64,000 nt of DNA from JAMXLO01 sp036265005 (GCA_036265005.1 DATAPW010000153.1:1-64000), one strand, 5' to 3'; positions 1 to 9,144 are shown, numbered from the stretch's first letter. The notes: generated from the sequence alone by a model not told the origin. Numbers and translations are program-made.

Positions 1-2
1 AT

Positions 3-1322
3 GCCGTTCAACTGACTGGCGCCGACCCGGTTCTGCCGTCGTCGTTTGCGGTCGGCACTGCGGCGCAGGTCACCATTGCGGCCTCGGCACTGGGAGCAGC
101 ATCGATCTGGCAGCACCGCGGCGGCCGGCCGCAGACCGTCGGCGTGGACATGCGCCACGCGGCCACCGACTTCAATTCCGAGCATTGGATCACCGTGGAC
201 GGCAGGCGGCCAGGCGAATCCTGGGACAAGATCGCCGGTACCTACCAATGCGGCGACGGACGCTGGGTGCGCCTGCACACCAACCTGCCGCATCATCGCG
301 CCGGCGTATTGGAACTGCTGAACTGCGGCTACGATCGCGCCGACGTAGGCGAAGCACTGAAGGCGTGGACAGCGTTCGCCTTTGAGGATGCCGCGGCAGC
401 CGCCGGTCTCTGTGTCACCGCCATGCGCTCGTTCGCCGAGTGGGATGCGCATCCGCAGGGCAAGGCGGTGCCAACGCAGCCACTCATCACCATCACGAAG
501 ATCGGCGATGCGCCCCCGCAACCATTGCCGCGCAGCGAACGGCCGCTGTCCGGCGTCCGCGTGCTCGACCTGACGCGGGTGATTGCCGGGCCGGTCTGCG
601 GCCGTACCCTGGCAGCGCACGGGGCCGACGTGCTGACGGTGGCCAGCCCGAACATTCCCAACCTGCCGCACCTCGTGGTGGACACCAATCGCGGCAAGCT
701 GTCGGCGCATATCGAGCTGCGCGATCCCGCCGGCCGCGCCACGCTGGAGGAACTGGTGCGCGGTGCAGACATCTTCGTGCAGGGCTACCGCCCCGGCGCG
801 ATCGCACAGCATGGCTTTGCGGCGGCGGACACTGCGCGGCTGCGGCCTGGCATCGTGCATGTGTCGCTGTGCGCCTACGGCCATGTCGGCCCATGGTCCG
901 GCCGGCGCGGCTTCGACTCGCTGGTGCAGACCGCGAGCGGATTCAATCACGCGGAAGCCGAAGCGGCAGGCCAGGCTGCGCCGAAGGTGCTGCCGTGCCA
1001 GGCGCTCGATCATGGCTCCGGCTACCTGCTGGCGTTCGGCGCACTGACTGCATTGCGTCGCCGGATGACCGAAGGCGGCAGTTGGCACGTGCAGGTCTCG
1101 CTGGCGCGTACCGGACGCTGGATCCGTGACCTGGGCCGCGTGCCGGACGGGCTGGCCTGCCCATCGCCCACCGCGGACGACGTGGCGGACTTCATGGAGG
1201 ACAGCGCTTCAGGCCTCGGCAGGCTGCGCGCCGTGCGCCACACTGCACAGCTGTCGGCAACACCGGCGCGCTGGGATCGTCCCTGTGTACCACTGGGAAC
1301 GCATCCTGCGCGCTGGCCGTAG
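3..1322 (+). CDS. CaiB/BaiF family CoA-transferase, 5' end cut by window edge
   Basis: The reading frame is already open at base 3 and has no start inside the window, so the 439 visible residues are the C-terminal part of a longer protein. The first ~170 residues look like an incomplete CaiB-type domain. A second CaiB segment follows with the family pattern LDLTRVIAGPVCGRTLAAHG and the stretch GFDSLVQTASGF, whose Asp fits the acyl-carrying aspartate of class III CoA-transferases. Such enzymes move CoA between carboxylic acids in the cytoplasm. The gene ends 23 bp before a LeuC-like hydro-lyase gene on the same strand, so the three genes probably form one catabolic operon. The substrate cannot be told from sequence. 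Confidence 0.85.
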   Translation, partial: AVQLTGADPVLPSSFAVGTAAQVTIAASALGAASIWQHRGGRPQTVGVDMRHAATDFNSEHWITVDGRRPGESWDKIAGTYQCGDGRWVRLHTNLPHHRAGVLELLNCGYDRADVGEALKAWTAFAFEDAAAAAGLCVTAMRSFAEWDAHPQGKAVPTQPLITITKIGDAPPQPLPRSERPLSGVRVLDLTRVIAGPVCGRTLAAHGADVLTVASPNIPNLPHLVVDTNRGKLSAHIELRDPAGRATLEELVRGADIFVQGYRPGAIAQHGFAAADTARLRPGIVHVSLCAYGHVGPWSGRRGFDSLVQTASGFNHAEAEAAGQAAPKVLPCQALDHGSGYLLAFGALTALRRRMTEGGSWHVQVSLARTGRWIRDLGRVPDGLACPSPTADDVADFMEDSASGLGRLRAVRHTAQLSATPARWDRPCVPLGTHPARWP

Positions 1323-1345
1323 CTCCATCAGACGGGGGAACAATC

Positions 1346-2611
1346 ATGGGCATGACCATCACCGAAAAGATCCTGGCGCGCGCCGGCGGTCTGCCGAAGG
1401 TCTCGCCGGGCGACGTGGCCGTCGTGGACGTCGAGACCGCCTGCCTGATCGATCTGTCATTCCTGCCGGAAGGCTGGCGCAACGTGTTGCAGGTCGCCGA
1501 TCCGTCGAAGGTGGTGATCGTGTTCGACCACCTGGTGCCGGCTCCCACCGCCGACGCCGCCAACTGCATGCGGACCGGGCGCGAATTCGCGAAGAAATTC
1601 GGCATCCAGCGCCTGCACGACATCGGCGCCGACCAGGGCATCAGCCACGCGGTGATTGCCGACAAGGCCTACGCATTGCCCGGCACCGTGCTGGTCAACG
1701 CCGATTCCCACACCTGCAGCGCCGGCGCGTTCAACTGCGCGGCGCGCGGCGTCGGTGGACCCGACATGCTGTACGCCGTCACCACGGGCAAGGCATGGTT
1801 CCGGGTCGGCGAAACCATCCGCTACGACCTCACCGGCCGGCTGCGCCCTGGCGTGTCGGCCAAGGACATCTTCCTGTTCATCGCCGGCAAGTGGGGCGCG
1901 CACGTCAACCAGAACATCGAATATGGCGGCCCCGGCATGGCCAGCATGAGCCTGAACGCGCGCCGCACGCTCACCACCATGGGCACCGAACTGTCGGCCG
2001 AGTTCGTCATCTTCGAGCCGGATGACACGCTGGTCGAGTATGTGAAGGCGCGCAATCCGAAGCCGTTCACGCCGACGCTGCCGGATGCCGATGCCGGCTA
2101 CAAGGAACGCCGCACAATCGACCTCGGCACCATCGAGCCGCTGGTGGCGCTGCCTGACGCCGTGGTGAACAACTCGGTCGGCATCAGCGAAGTTGCCGGC
2201 CGGCACATCGACCAGGCGTTCATCGGCGCCTGCTGCAACGGCACGCTGGACGATCTGGCGGTGGCCGCTCGCGTGGTGAAAGGACGCAAGGTGGCGGCCG
2301 GCACACGCTTCATCGTCACACCGAGTACCGAGGCGATCCACCGCGCGGCGATGGCAGCAGGTTATGTCGCGACACTCATGGAAGCCGGTGCCATCGTGAC
2401 GCCGGCCACCTGCGGCGCCTGCGTCGGCGGCCACATGGGCGTACTCGGCCCCGACGAGGTGTGCATCACTGCGAGCACGCGCAACTTCAAGGGGCGCATG
2501 GGCGATCCATCCGCGCGTATCTACATGGCGTCACCCGCCACCGTCGCGGCATCGGCGCTGGCGGGGCAGATCGCCAGTGCGGCCGAGTTCTTCCAGGGAG
2601 ACGTGTCATGA
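1346..2611 (+). CDS. Aconitase/3-isopropylmalate dehydratase family, large subunit
   Basis: A 421-residue protein of the LeuC/aconitase superfamily. Three cysteines that would hold a [4Fe-4S] cluster are visible in DSHTCSAGAF (about residue 120), IGACCNGTLDD (about 295) and TCGACVGGHMG (about 355). The family dehydrates and rehydrates hydroxy di- or tricarboxylic acids in the cytoplasm. The start ATG has GGGGGAA five bases upstream; a second ATG two codons on is also possible. The small subunit begins inside its stop codon. Pairing with a CaiB/BaiF gene rather than leuB suggests a catabolic hydro-lyase, for example for methylated C4-C5 dicarboxylates such as dimethylmalate or citramalate, rather than leucine synthesis. 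That is inference. Confidence 0.85.
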   Translation: MGMTITEKILARAGGLPKVSPGDVAVVDVETACLIDLSFLPEGWRNVLQVADPSKVVIVFDHLVPAPTADAANCMRTGREFAKKFGIQRLHDIGADQGISHAVIADKAYALPGTVLVNADSHTCSAGAFNCAARGVGGPDMLYAVTTGKAWFRVGETIRYDLTGRLRPGVSAKDIFLFIAGKWGAHVNQNIEYGGPGMASMSLNARRTLTTMGTELSAEFVIFEPDDTLVEYVKARNPKPFTPTLPDADAGYKERRTIDLGTIEPLVALPDAVVNNSVGISEVAGRHIDQAFIGACCNGTLDDLAVAARVVKGRKVAAGTRFIVTPSTEAIHRAAMAAGYVATLMEAGAIVTPATCGACVGGHMGVLGPDEVCITASTRNFKGRMGDPSARIYMASPATVAASALAGQIASAAEFFQGDVS

Positions 2612-3108
2612 GGACCGGGCGCGTATGGAAATTCGGCGACAACATCAACACCGACCTGATGCTGCCCGGGCCTTTCCTGTATCGCAGCGCCGAGGAACAG
2701 GCAACCGCGGTGTTCATGAACAATCGGCCGGGCTGGGTGAAGCAGGTGCAGCAGGGCGATGCAATCGTTGGCGGCTTCAACTACGGCATGGGCTCGTCGC
2801 GTCCGGCAGCGCGATCGCTGCGCATGTGCGGCGTCGGGTTCCTGCTGGCGGAATCGATCAACGGGTTGTTCTTCCGCAATGCGGTGAACTACGGGCTGCT
2901 GGCCTGCGAGTGCCCCGGCGTCGCCGCGGCGTTCGAGGAAGGCGATGCCGCGGCGTTCGACATCGAAAATTGGAGCGTGCGCAATCCACGTTCCGGCCAG
3001 ACGCTGCAAGTGCAGCGTGTCCCGGAGCAACTCCTGGTGATGATGTTGGGTGGCGGCGTGTATCCGGTGCTGGAACGCGAAGGGCTGATCGCGCCACGCG
3101 ACGCCTGA
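2608..3108 (+). CDS. Aconitase/3-isopropylmalate dehydratase family, small subunit
   Basis: A 166-residue swivel-domain protein of the LeuD type. It opens with GRVWKFGDNINTDLMLPGPF, the usual start of this family, and carries the substrate-loop region YGMGSSRPAARSLRMCGVGF and the segment FFRNAVNYGLL. Its ATG overlaps the large-subunit stop codon (ATGA), so the two subunits should be translated together and form one heterodimer. Longer upstream reading in the same frame runs through the large-subunit gene and is not real. Length fits the short archaeal-type LeuD class. The substrate is unknown. Confidence 0.85.
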   Translation: MRTGRVWKFGDNINTDLMLPGPFLYRSAEEQATAVFMNNRPGWVKQVQQGDAIVGGFNYGMGSSRPAARSLRMCGVGFLLAESINGLFFRNAVNYGLLACECPGVAAAFEEGDAAAFDIENWSVRNPRSGQTLQVQRVPEQLLVMMLGGGVYPVLEREGLIAPRDA

Positions 3109-3201
3109 CCGTCAGCCCGGACACGCCGCCGGAAACCCCAGCCCAAAATCCCAGCCCAAACCACTCGCTGCTCACCCGGTTGCTGACCTGACGGTCGCGC
3201 A

Positions 3202-3738
3202 TCATTGACCGGCATACCAGCGATCCGCCGTCCAGGCGCCGATCAGGCCGGTGCCGAGAAGGGCGGCGCGGTTCGCGGCCCAGCCGCTCCAGGTGCCCGC
3301 TTCGCCAGCCGGGTAACCAAGCACGCCGAATATTGCGACACCTGCCGCGATCCCGGCGATGAACCCGCCACGGTGCCAGAGATAGCCATGTTCCAGCGGC
3401 AGTCCGGTCCACATGTCATAGGCGTAGGTTCCGGCCACGGCTCCCATACCGGCCAGGGCCGCCGCCATGACGCGGCCGCCAAGCAGGCCCGCGACGCCGC
3501 CGGCCGCAGCCGCTTCGGGGGCCACGAACAGGCTGAAGGCGCCAAAGCCGATCACCGCACCCGCGCCTTGCGCCAGCAGTTCCGGCGAAGGCGGCCACAT
3601 GGCGGGCGCCTCGGACGAAACCGGTGCCGACGAAATGGGGGGCGTCGCCGCCGCGGCAAGCGGGACGCCTGCCGGGCCGAGCAGGATTATGCCGGCAAGC
3701 AGCGCAGGACGGACGCGGCGCTTAACCTTCGCGTCCAT
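3202..3738 (-). CDS. Small Ala/Gly-rich membrane protein downstream of rmuC
   Basis: I do not recognise a family. The predicted 178-residue protein starts with a basic stretch (KVKRRVRPALLAG) and a hydrophobic run ending in AAAA, which reads as a signal peptide or anchor. It is followed by a short Pro/Ser segment and three hydrophobic Ala/Gly-rich stretches (about residues 55-75, 80-100 and 125-145). The start ATG shares one base with the rmuC stop codon (TGATG) and has GGAGG at a good distance, which decides the start over the longer open frame that runs back into rmuC. It is therefore likely to be co-translated with rmuC. Location is probably the inner membrane; function unknown. Confidence 0.6.
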   Translation of the reverse strand: MDAKVKRRVRPALLAGIILLGPAGVPLAAAATPPISSAPVSSEAPAMWPPSPELLAQGAGAVIGFGAFSLFVAPEAAAAGGVAGLLGGRVMAAALAGMGAVAGTYAYDMWTGLPLEHGYLWHRGGFIAGIAAGVAIFGVLGYPAGEAGTWSGWAANRAALLGTGLIGAWTADRWYAGQ

Positions 3739-4919
3739 CAGTCCTCCGCCACATCGGCAAACGCCTCGCTCTGCAATTCGAGCAACTGCTCGGCTTTCTC
3801 GGCCTCGACGCCTTCGACGCCGCGCAGCTTGCGGCCGACCGCGCGGGTGCGGCGGCGCGCGGTTTCGATCGTGTTGCTGAACGCCCCGGCCTGCTTGCCG
3901 AGCCGTTCCAGCACATCGTCCATCTTCAGCATCTCGGTGCGCGTGGCGCCCAGCAGGTCGCGGATCTGATCCGCCTTCTGTTCCAGCGCGAGCGTCACGA
4001 AGCCCAGATGAATGGTGCGCAGCAACGCGGGAAACAGGCTCGGCCCCATCACCAGCACACGACACTCACGGCCGATGTCGTCGATCAGCCCCGGTATCCG
4101 GGCAACCTCGGCGTATAGCGCATCGGTCGGCAGATACAGCACCGCGAACTCCACCGTTACCGGCGGACTGATGTATTTGGTTGCGATCTTCTTCGCCTCG
4201 TCGCGCATGCGCCGTTCCAGCATGCGCGCGGCGCTGCGTTCCGCTTCCGAATCGCCGGCATCCGATGCCGCCAGCAGCCGTTCGTAGTCCTCGATCGGGA
4301 ACTTCGCGTCGATCGCCAGCAGCGGCCGGTCCTCGCCCTTCATCGGCATGCGCACGGCGAATTCCACCACATCGTTGCTGTCCTGCCGCACCTTGCAGTT
4401 GGTCAGGTACTCGCCCGGCGGCAGGATGTCGTCCAGCATCGCGCGCACCTGGGTCTCGCCCCAGCCGCCGCGCGTCTTCACGTTGGAGAACAGCCGCTTG
4501 ATGTCGCCGATCTGCGCGGTGACGGCCTGCACGTCGCCCATCGCCTTCTGCACCGCGGTGAACTGGTCGATCACCCGGTTGAAGCTCTCGTTCATCTGCT
4601 TCTCCACCGCGGCGTGGAGCTGCTCGTTCACCGTCTTCTGGATTTCCGCCAGCTTGGTCTCGTTGCCGTCGCGCATTTCGCGAAGCTTGCTCTCCAGCAT
4701 GGCACGGATGCCCTCGAAGTGTGCGCCGACCTCCTGACGCTGCTGGCCCTGCTCGCGCGACAATGCGGCCCGCGTGGTTTCCGCCTCGCTGCGGGTGCCT
4801 TCCTTGCCTTGTTCCGCGAGCAGCCGCAGGCGCTGCAGCAAGGCGCCCTGGCGAAGGACCACCAGCAGTGCAGCGATGGCGGCAATCGCGGCGACGGCGG
4901 CCAGAGCCTCACTCAGCAT
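3738..4919 (-). CDS. rmuC: DNA recombination protein RmuC
   Basis: A 393-residue protein with one N-terminal membrane anchor (about residues 3-22), a long predicted coiled coil (about 30-130) and the conserved RmuC core containing LFSNVKTRGGWGETQVRAML, LAIDAKFPIEDYERL and PTDALYAEV. RmuC is a nuclease-like protein that limits recombination at inverted repeats. The Asp and Lys of the IDAKFP motif match the PD-(D/E)XK-like core. GAGGAAA lies upstream of the ATG. It is followed with a one-base overlap by a small membrane protein gene. The neighbouring intergenic repeat hairpins are the kind of structure RmuC is reported to act on, but that link is only suggestive. Confidence 0.93.
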   Translation of the reverse strand: MLSEALAAVAAIAAIAALLVVLRQGALLQRLRLLAEQGKEGTRSEAETTRAALSREQGQQRQEVGAHFEGIRAMLESKLREMRDGNETKLAEIQKTVNEQLHAAVEKQMNESFNRVIDQFTAVQKAMGDVQAVTAQIGDIKRLFSNVKTRGGWGETQVRAMLDDILPPGEYLTNCKVRQDSNDVVEFAVRMPMKGEDRPLLAIDAKFPIEDYERLLAASDAGDSEAERSAARMLERRMRDEAKKIATKYISPPVTVEFAVLYLPTDALYAEVARIPGLIDDIGRECRVLVMGPSLFPALLRTIHLGFVTLALEQKADQIRDLLGATRTEMLKMDDVLERLGKQAGAFSNTIETARRRTRAVGRKLRGVEGVEAEKAEQLLELQSEAFADVAED

Positions 4920-5240
4920 GGTATTTCCTCAAGTCTGTCAGGGACGGAGTATGCGCCCCTTGGCGCGAGTCGGTGCGAGCGCGGTCAGTGCCTCACTTAT
5001 ACCAAACCGCATTGATGATGACCCATGCTTTGCGCCGACTGTCATGGCCCGGCCATGACCGTGGGACCAATGCGTCGCTATCAACGAGCGTTGTATTGGC
5101 CCCGTGGCAATGCGTCATTCTCCAGAATGCGAGAATCCAGGGGCCGAGCCACGGTGCTGCAACGCGGAGAATTCTCGCCTTCGCGAGAATGACGGGATTG
5201 GTGGAGGCGTTGCAAAAAGCCGCTGCGGTCCCGCGGAGAC
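4920..5240. repeat. Gap with REP-like palindrome, CGTCATTCTC family
   Basis: No gene is seen in these 321 bases. The main content is an imperfect inverted repeat: a left arm starting CGTCATTCT at 5113 and running through GCGAGAATCCAGG, and a right arm ending AGAATGACG at 5194 that contains TCTCGCCTTCGCGAGAAT. The same core with one base class changed (GCTCGCGAAGGCGAGC) occurs at 35014-35094. The element sits directly behind the stop codon of the shortened mprF gene. The proximal part (4920-5000) would hold the rmuC promoter, but I cannot point to convincing -35/-10 boxes. Confidence 0.7.
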
Positions 5241-7292
5241 TTACGCCGCCGCCGGCACGATGTCCCGGTTGGTTGCCAGTTGCGGCAGCAGCGGCAGCAG
5301 CGTGGACAGGTCGCGCTCCGCCACGCACACCAGGTACTGCCGTGCCTCCGGCGTCTCGTCGGGCGATTCCGGCAGCGGGAGCCCATCGGGGCCAAGCGGC
5401 AGCGCGGTCAGCCCGAGATCGCCATACACCTTCAGCAGCGCCGACCCGGCGCGCCAGAACGCCGGATCCAGGCCCTCCTGCTGCGCCAGGTCGCGCAACC
5501 GCCAGATCGCCGATATGCGGTCGCCCTCCGCGCCCATCGGATCGCCAAGACCCAGCAGCACGCGGCCGCAGCGGCGGAACGGGATGCCGGCGCGCTCGGC
5601 CTCGCCCATCACCATGCCATCCGCCTTCGCCGGCGGAATCGTGCCACCCAGCAACGCCAGCCGCTGGCGCGCAATGGCGTCCCACGGCAGCCACTTCACC
5701 TTGCCGGGACGCAGCAGCCGCCAGATCGCGATCAGCGCCAGTCCAACCGCCAGTGCCACGGTCAGGCGCAGCGAGTTCGACACCTCGCGCGACATCACCA
5801 CCTGCCACCAGGCGTTGTTTGCCATCAGGTGCACGCGCGGCCTGGTGCCGGCCAGCGCGAGAATGCAGATCACCAGAGCGAACAGCGACAGCGCACTGGA
5901 CGAGTCCAGCGGCCCACTGAGCAGGCTGGCGTGGCGGTAGAAGCAGCCACGCAGCGGTGCGACCAGGATTGCCACCATCACCAGCACGCCGGCGATCCAC
6001 AGCCGCTCGCCCTGTGTGGCGGTGAACGCGGCGCCCAGCACCAGCAGGAATATCGTCGCTCCCCAGGCCAGGTTCACCCGATGCGACAGGCCGATCGCCA
6101 GCACGATCAACCCGGCGCCGATCAGCGACGGAACGAACTGGCCGGCCTGATTGGCCATCTCGGCGAAGTCGGGATCGATCCAGGAGAAGTCCGGCTGTGG
6201 CGCCAGGATGCCGACGCACAGCAGCGTCACACCGCACAGGGCGACCAGCCCGGTGGCGCTGGCGACCGCGAAGTCAGGCTCGGCCCAGCGCGCCAGGGCC
6301 TGCACGGCCCCCAGGCGCTCGACCCGGCGCAGCAGCACGTTGCCGCGCAGCAGGATCTCGTTGCCGGTGAACAGCGAGCCGGCGAGGAAAAGCGGGATCA
6401 CATAGTAGTACAGGCGGAACACCACGATGGCGCCGACGATGTGCGGCGCGCTGATATAGGGCTCCAGCCCGAACAGCATCGCGGTGTCGAACACGCCGAT
6501 GCCGCCGGGCAGATTGGCCGCCAGTCCGGCGGTGTAAGACGCCACGTAGACACCGAGGAAGATCAGCCAGGTCAAATTCGGTGCCGGCGGCAGCAGGGCG
6601 TAAAAGATCGAGGCGGTGATCGCCACGTCCACCGTGGCCAGCAACACCTGCAGGATCGCCATCCGCCAGCCGGGCAGCCCGATCTCGTGGCCGAACAGGC
6701 GGACACTGCCGAGGATGCGCGACAGCGTCACGTAGCCGATCACGATGACCCACAGCAGCGCGCCGACGCCGTACAGCACCCCAAGCGGCAGGTGCTGCCC
6801 GAAGAACGGTATGGCCCGCGGCTCGACGAACAGGATCGAACCGCCCAGCACCATGCCGCCGAGACCGAATGTGAGGCTGCAGAACGCCACCGTCTTGCCG
6901 ATCTGCAATGGGGTCAGTCCCCAATGCGCGTACAGCCGGTAGCGCACCGCGGCGCCAGACACCGCGGCAAAACCCAGGTTGTGCGACAGCGCATAGGCAC
7001 AGAACGAGGCGAAGGCGACGCGGCCGTACGACACCTTGTGGCCGGCATAGATGGTGCCCAGTCGGTCATAGATCGTCAGCACGCCGTAGGACAGGATGGT
7101 CCACAGGAAGCCGATCGCGAGCGCACGCAGCGGGATGTCGCTCAGCGCCTTTTCGATGTCATGCAGCCGGAGATGGCGGAACTCCTTCTGCACCACGTAG
7201 ATCGCACCGATCAGCAGCGCGACGCCAAGAACCGCCGGCAACTGCCGCAGGCAGACCCTTCCGGTGCTCGATGCGCGCTGCCCCGGCGTCAT
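5241..7292 (-). CDS. mprF: MprF-like flippase with truncated lysyl-PG synthase domain
   Basis: A 683-residue membrane protein. Residues 1 to about 540 are hydrophobic and show the MprF/UPF0104 flippase core: ILSYGVLTIYDRLG, AYALSHNLGFAAVSGAAVRY and AANLPGGIGVFDTAMLFGL. A cytoplasmic domain then begins as in the MprF synthase (DUF2156) with GRVLLGLGDPMGAEGDRISA and VYGDLGLTALPLG, but the protein ends after about 140 residues of it. The family norm is about 840 residues with the full domain, so the tRNA-dependent aminoacyl-phosphatidylglycerol synthase is incomplete and probably inactive; the flippase part may work. No synthase sequence follows in any frame; a repeat palindrome does. The ATG lies two bases after the lysS stop codon, so the genes are coupled. 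Confidence 0.85.
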   Translation of the reverse strand: MTPGQRASSTGRVCLRQLPAVLGVALLIGAIYVVQKEFRHLRLHDIEKALSDIPLRALAIGFLWTILSYGVLTIYDRLGTIYAGHKVSYGRVAFASFCAYALSHNLGFAAVSGAAVRYRLYAHWGLTPLQIGKTVAFCSLTFGLGGMVLGGSILFVEPRAIPFFGQHLPLGVLYGVGALLWVIVIGYVTLSRILGSVRLFGHEIGLPGWRMAILQVLLATVDVAITASIFYALLPPAPNLTWLIFLGVYVASYTAGLAANLPGGIGVFDTAMLFGLEPYISAPHIVGAIVVFRLYYYVIPLFLAGSLFTGNEILLRGNVLLRRVERLGAVQALARWAEPDFAVASATGLVALCGVTLLCVGILAPQPDFSWIDPDFAEMANQAGQFVPSLIGAGLIVLAIGLSHRVNLAWGATIFLLVLGAAFTATQGERLWIAGVLVMVAILVAPLRGCFYRHASLLSGPLDSSSALSLFALVICILALAGTRPRVHLMANNAWWQVVMSREVSNSLRLTVALAVGLALIAIWRLLRPGKVKWLPWDAIARQRLALLGGTIPPAKADGMVMGEAERAGIPFRRCGRVLLGLGDPMGAEGDRISAIWRLRDLAQQEGLDPAFWRAGSALLKVYGDLGLTALPLGPDGLPLPESPDETPEARQYLVCVAERDLSTLLPLLPQLATNRDIVPAAA

Positions 7293-7294
7293 GG

Positions 7295-8884
7295 TCAGCC
7301 GGCGTCCGCCGGGCGCGACAGCGCAGCCTCGATCAGGGCGACGGTCTCTGCAACGCCATACAACGCGATGAAGCCGCCGAACCGAGGACCTTCCTGCTGG
7401 CCGAGCAGCACCTGATACAGGCAGCCGAACCAGGCGCGCAGTTCGGGGAACGGATGCCGTTTGCCCACCTCAAACACCATGGTCTGAAGCGCTTCGGCAT
7501 CGGTGCCCGGGTTCATGCCTTTCAGCGTCTCGGCCAGGTCGGTCAGTGCGGCCCGCTCGACGTCGGTCGGATGGCGGTAGCGCTTCTCCGGCCGGACGAA
7601 GTCGCGATAATATGCGATGGCGTGATCGACCAGTTTGTCGAGGAACGGCATCGTCTCCGGCGTCGCATCCGGATTGTAGCGGCGGATGAAGCCCCACAGG
7701 ATGCCGGGCGTGTCGGCATTCACCACCGACGCCAGGTTGAGCAGCATGATGAAGGGCACCGGGCTGCCGCCGTGGTTCGGCAGCCGGCCGCCGTGGATAT
7801 GCCAGGCCGGGTTCATCGGCTGCTCAGCCGGAGGCTGCGCGGGCAGTCGCGCAGCATTCGCCAAATATTCATCGACCGCGCGTGGAATCGCATCGAAATA
7901 CAGCCGTTTGGCACGCTGCGGTGCGTTGAACATGAACTGCGACAGGCTTTCCGGCGGGGCATAACGCAGCCATTCCTCCACCGACAGGCCGTTGCCTTTC
8001 GACTTGCTGATCTTCTGCGCGTGTTCGTCGAGGAACAACTCATAGGTGAAGCCTTCCGGCGGCTGGCTGCCCAGGATGCGGCAGATGCGTCCCGACAGCC
8101 GTACGGAATCTATCAGATCCTTTCCTGACATTTCGTAATCGACGTCGAGCGCATACCAACGCATCGCCCAATCAGCCTTCCATTGAAGCTTGCACGCGCC
8201 GCCCTTCACCGACGTTTCGAACGCCTCGCCATTGGCCGGATCGCGCCACACCACGGTTCCGGCGGCGGCATCGTGCTGCTCCATCGGCACCTGCATCACC
8301 TCACCGGTGCGCGGATGGATCGGTAGGATCGGCGAATACGTCGCGCGGCGATCCGGCCCGAGTGTCGGCAGGATGACCGCCATCACCTCGTCGTAGCATT
8401 CCAGGATACGGACCAGCGCGGCATCGAACCGGCCGGATGCGTAGTAGTCGGTGGACGAGGCAAACTCATACTCAAATCCAAACGAATCCAGGAAGGCACG
8501 CAGCCGGGCGTTGTTGTGCGCTCCGAAGCTTTCGTGCGTGCCAAATGGATCAGGAATACGGGTCAGCGGTTTTCCCAGGTGCGGTGTCAGCAGGTCGCGG
8601 TTCGGCACGTTGTCGGGAACCTTGCGCAACCCGTCCATGTCGTCGCTGAACGCGATCAGGCGCGATGGCAGCCCGGTGAGCACGGTGAACGCCTGGCGCA
8701 CCCAGGTGGTTCGCGCAACTTCACCGAATGTGCCGATATGCGGCAGGCCGGACGGGCCATAGCCGGTCTCGAACAATGCATGCCCCTTGCCCGACGCGGC
8801 AAGCCGGCGAGCAACCTTGGCTGCTTCCTCGAACGGCCAGATTTTCGCGATGGGAGCCGCGTCGTTGCGAACTGTTTCAGGCAT
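7295..8884 (-). CDS. lysS: Lysyl-tRNA synthetase, class I
   Basis: A 529-residue class I LysRS (also called lysK). The nucleotide-binding motif is HIGT at residues 49-52 inside GPSGLPHIGTFGE, and the KMSKS-type loop is KISKSKGNGLS at about residue 290. It charges tRNA-Lys in the cytoplasm. Many bacteria use the unrelated class II enzyme, so this form is a lineage marker. The ATG encoding MPETVRND is preferred over one 23 codons upstream, because the family begins near WPFEEA and a GGTGG lies just before it. It is followed after two bases by mprF, whose full-length relatives use Lys-tRNA as a substrate. Two small lipoprotein genes precede it on the same strand. Confidence 0.95.
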   Translation of the reverse strand: MPETVRNDAAPIAKIWPFEEAAKVARRLAASGKGHALFETGYGPSGLPHIGTFGEVARTTWVRQAFTVLTGLPSRLIAFSDDMDGLRKVPDNVPNRDLLTPHLGKPLTRIPDPFGTHESFGAHNNARLRAFLDSFGFEYEFASSTDYYASGRFDAALVRILECYDEVMAVILPTLGPDRRATYSPILPIHPRTGEVMQVPMEQHDAAAGTVVWRDPANGEAFETSVKGGACKLQWKADWAMRWYALDVDYEMSGKDLIDSVRLSGRICRILGSQPPEGFTYELFLDEHAQKISKSKGNGLSVEEWLRYAPPESLSQFMFNAPQRAKRLYFDAIPRAVDEYLANAARLPAQPPAEQPMNPAWHIHGGRLPNHGGSPVPFIMLLNLASVVNADTPGILWGFIRRYNPDATPETMPFLDKLVDHAIAYYRDFVRPEKRYRHPTDVERAALTDLAETLKGMNPGTDAEALQTMVFEVGKRHPFPELRAWFGCLYQVLLGQQEGPRFGGFIALYGVAETVALIEAALSRPADAG

Positions 8885-8961
8885 CCACCGAAAGCTAGGA
8901 ACCGGCGGCTGACTGGTCAATCGCCATGTGTCATTTAGTTCGCCGCGGCTCACTCAGTGTG

Positions 8962-9144
8962 TCACATGCCGCCGGCGCCACCGCCGCCGCTACCGCCGCC
9001 GCCATCGGAACTGCCACCAGGCGTGGCGGTCCATCTGGTCTGCGCGGTGGGGTGCGTCGTTCCGCAACCGGCAAGCGCCAGCGCCAGTAGTGCGGTGCAC
9101 AAGATGGCGCGGATTGCCTCAATAGCCGCCACCGCCGCCTCCAT
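8962..9144 (-). CDS. Small Gly-rich lipoprotein (second of a pair)
   Basis: A 60-residue protein with a hydrophobic run ending in the lipobox LALAGC, followed by about 32 residues that end in a Gly/Ser-rich tail (GGSSDGGGGSGGGGAGGM). It would be exported and lipid-anchored. The start is uncertain: the ATG at 9144 lies inside the preceding gene, and a GTG four codons later would also give a signal peptide. It overlaps the upstream lipoprotein gene by 26 bases in another frame and ends 77 bases before lysS. I know no family or function. Low-complexity tails make chance open frames possible, but two lipoboxes in a row argue for real genes. Confidence 0.5.
   Translation of the reverse strand: MEAAVAAIEAIRAILCTALLALALAGCGTTHPTAQTRWTATPGGSSDGGGGSGGGGAGGM

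Noticed and set aside
3202..4065. Long form of the small membrane protein reading back into rmuC
   Set aside because: The extension is out of frame with RmuC and lacks protein-like character; an ATG with GGAGG at 3738 fits better.
5280..7415. 711-codon plus-strand open frame over mprF
   Set aside because: Composition is Gln/Arg/His-rich nonsense; the minus-strand frame has clear membrane helices and MprF motifs.
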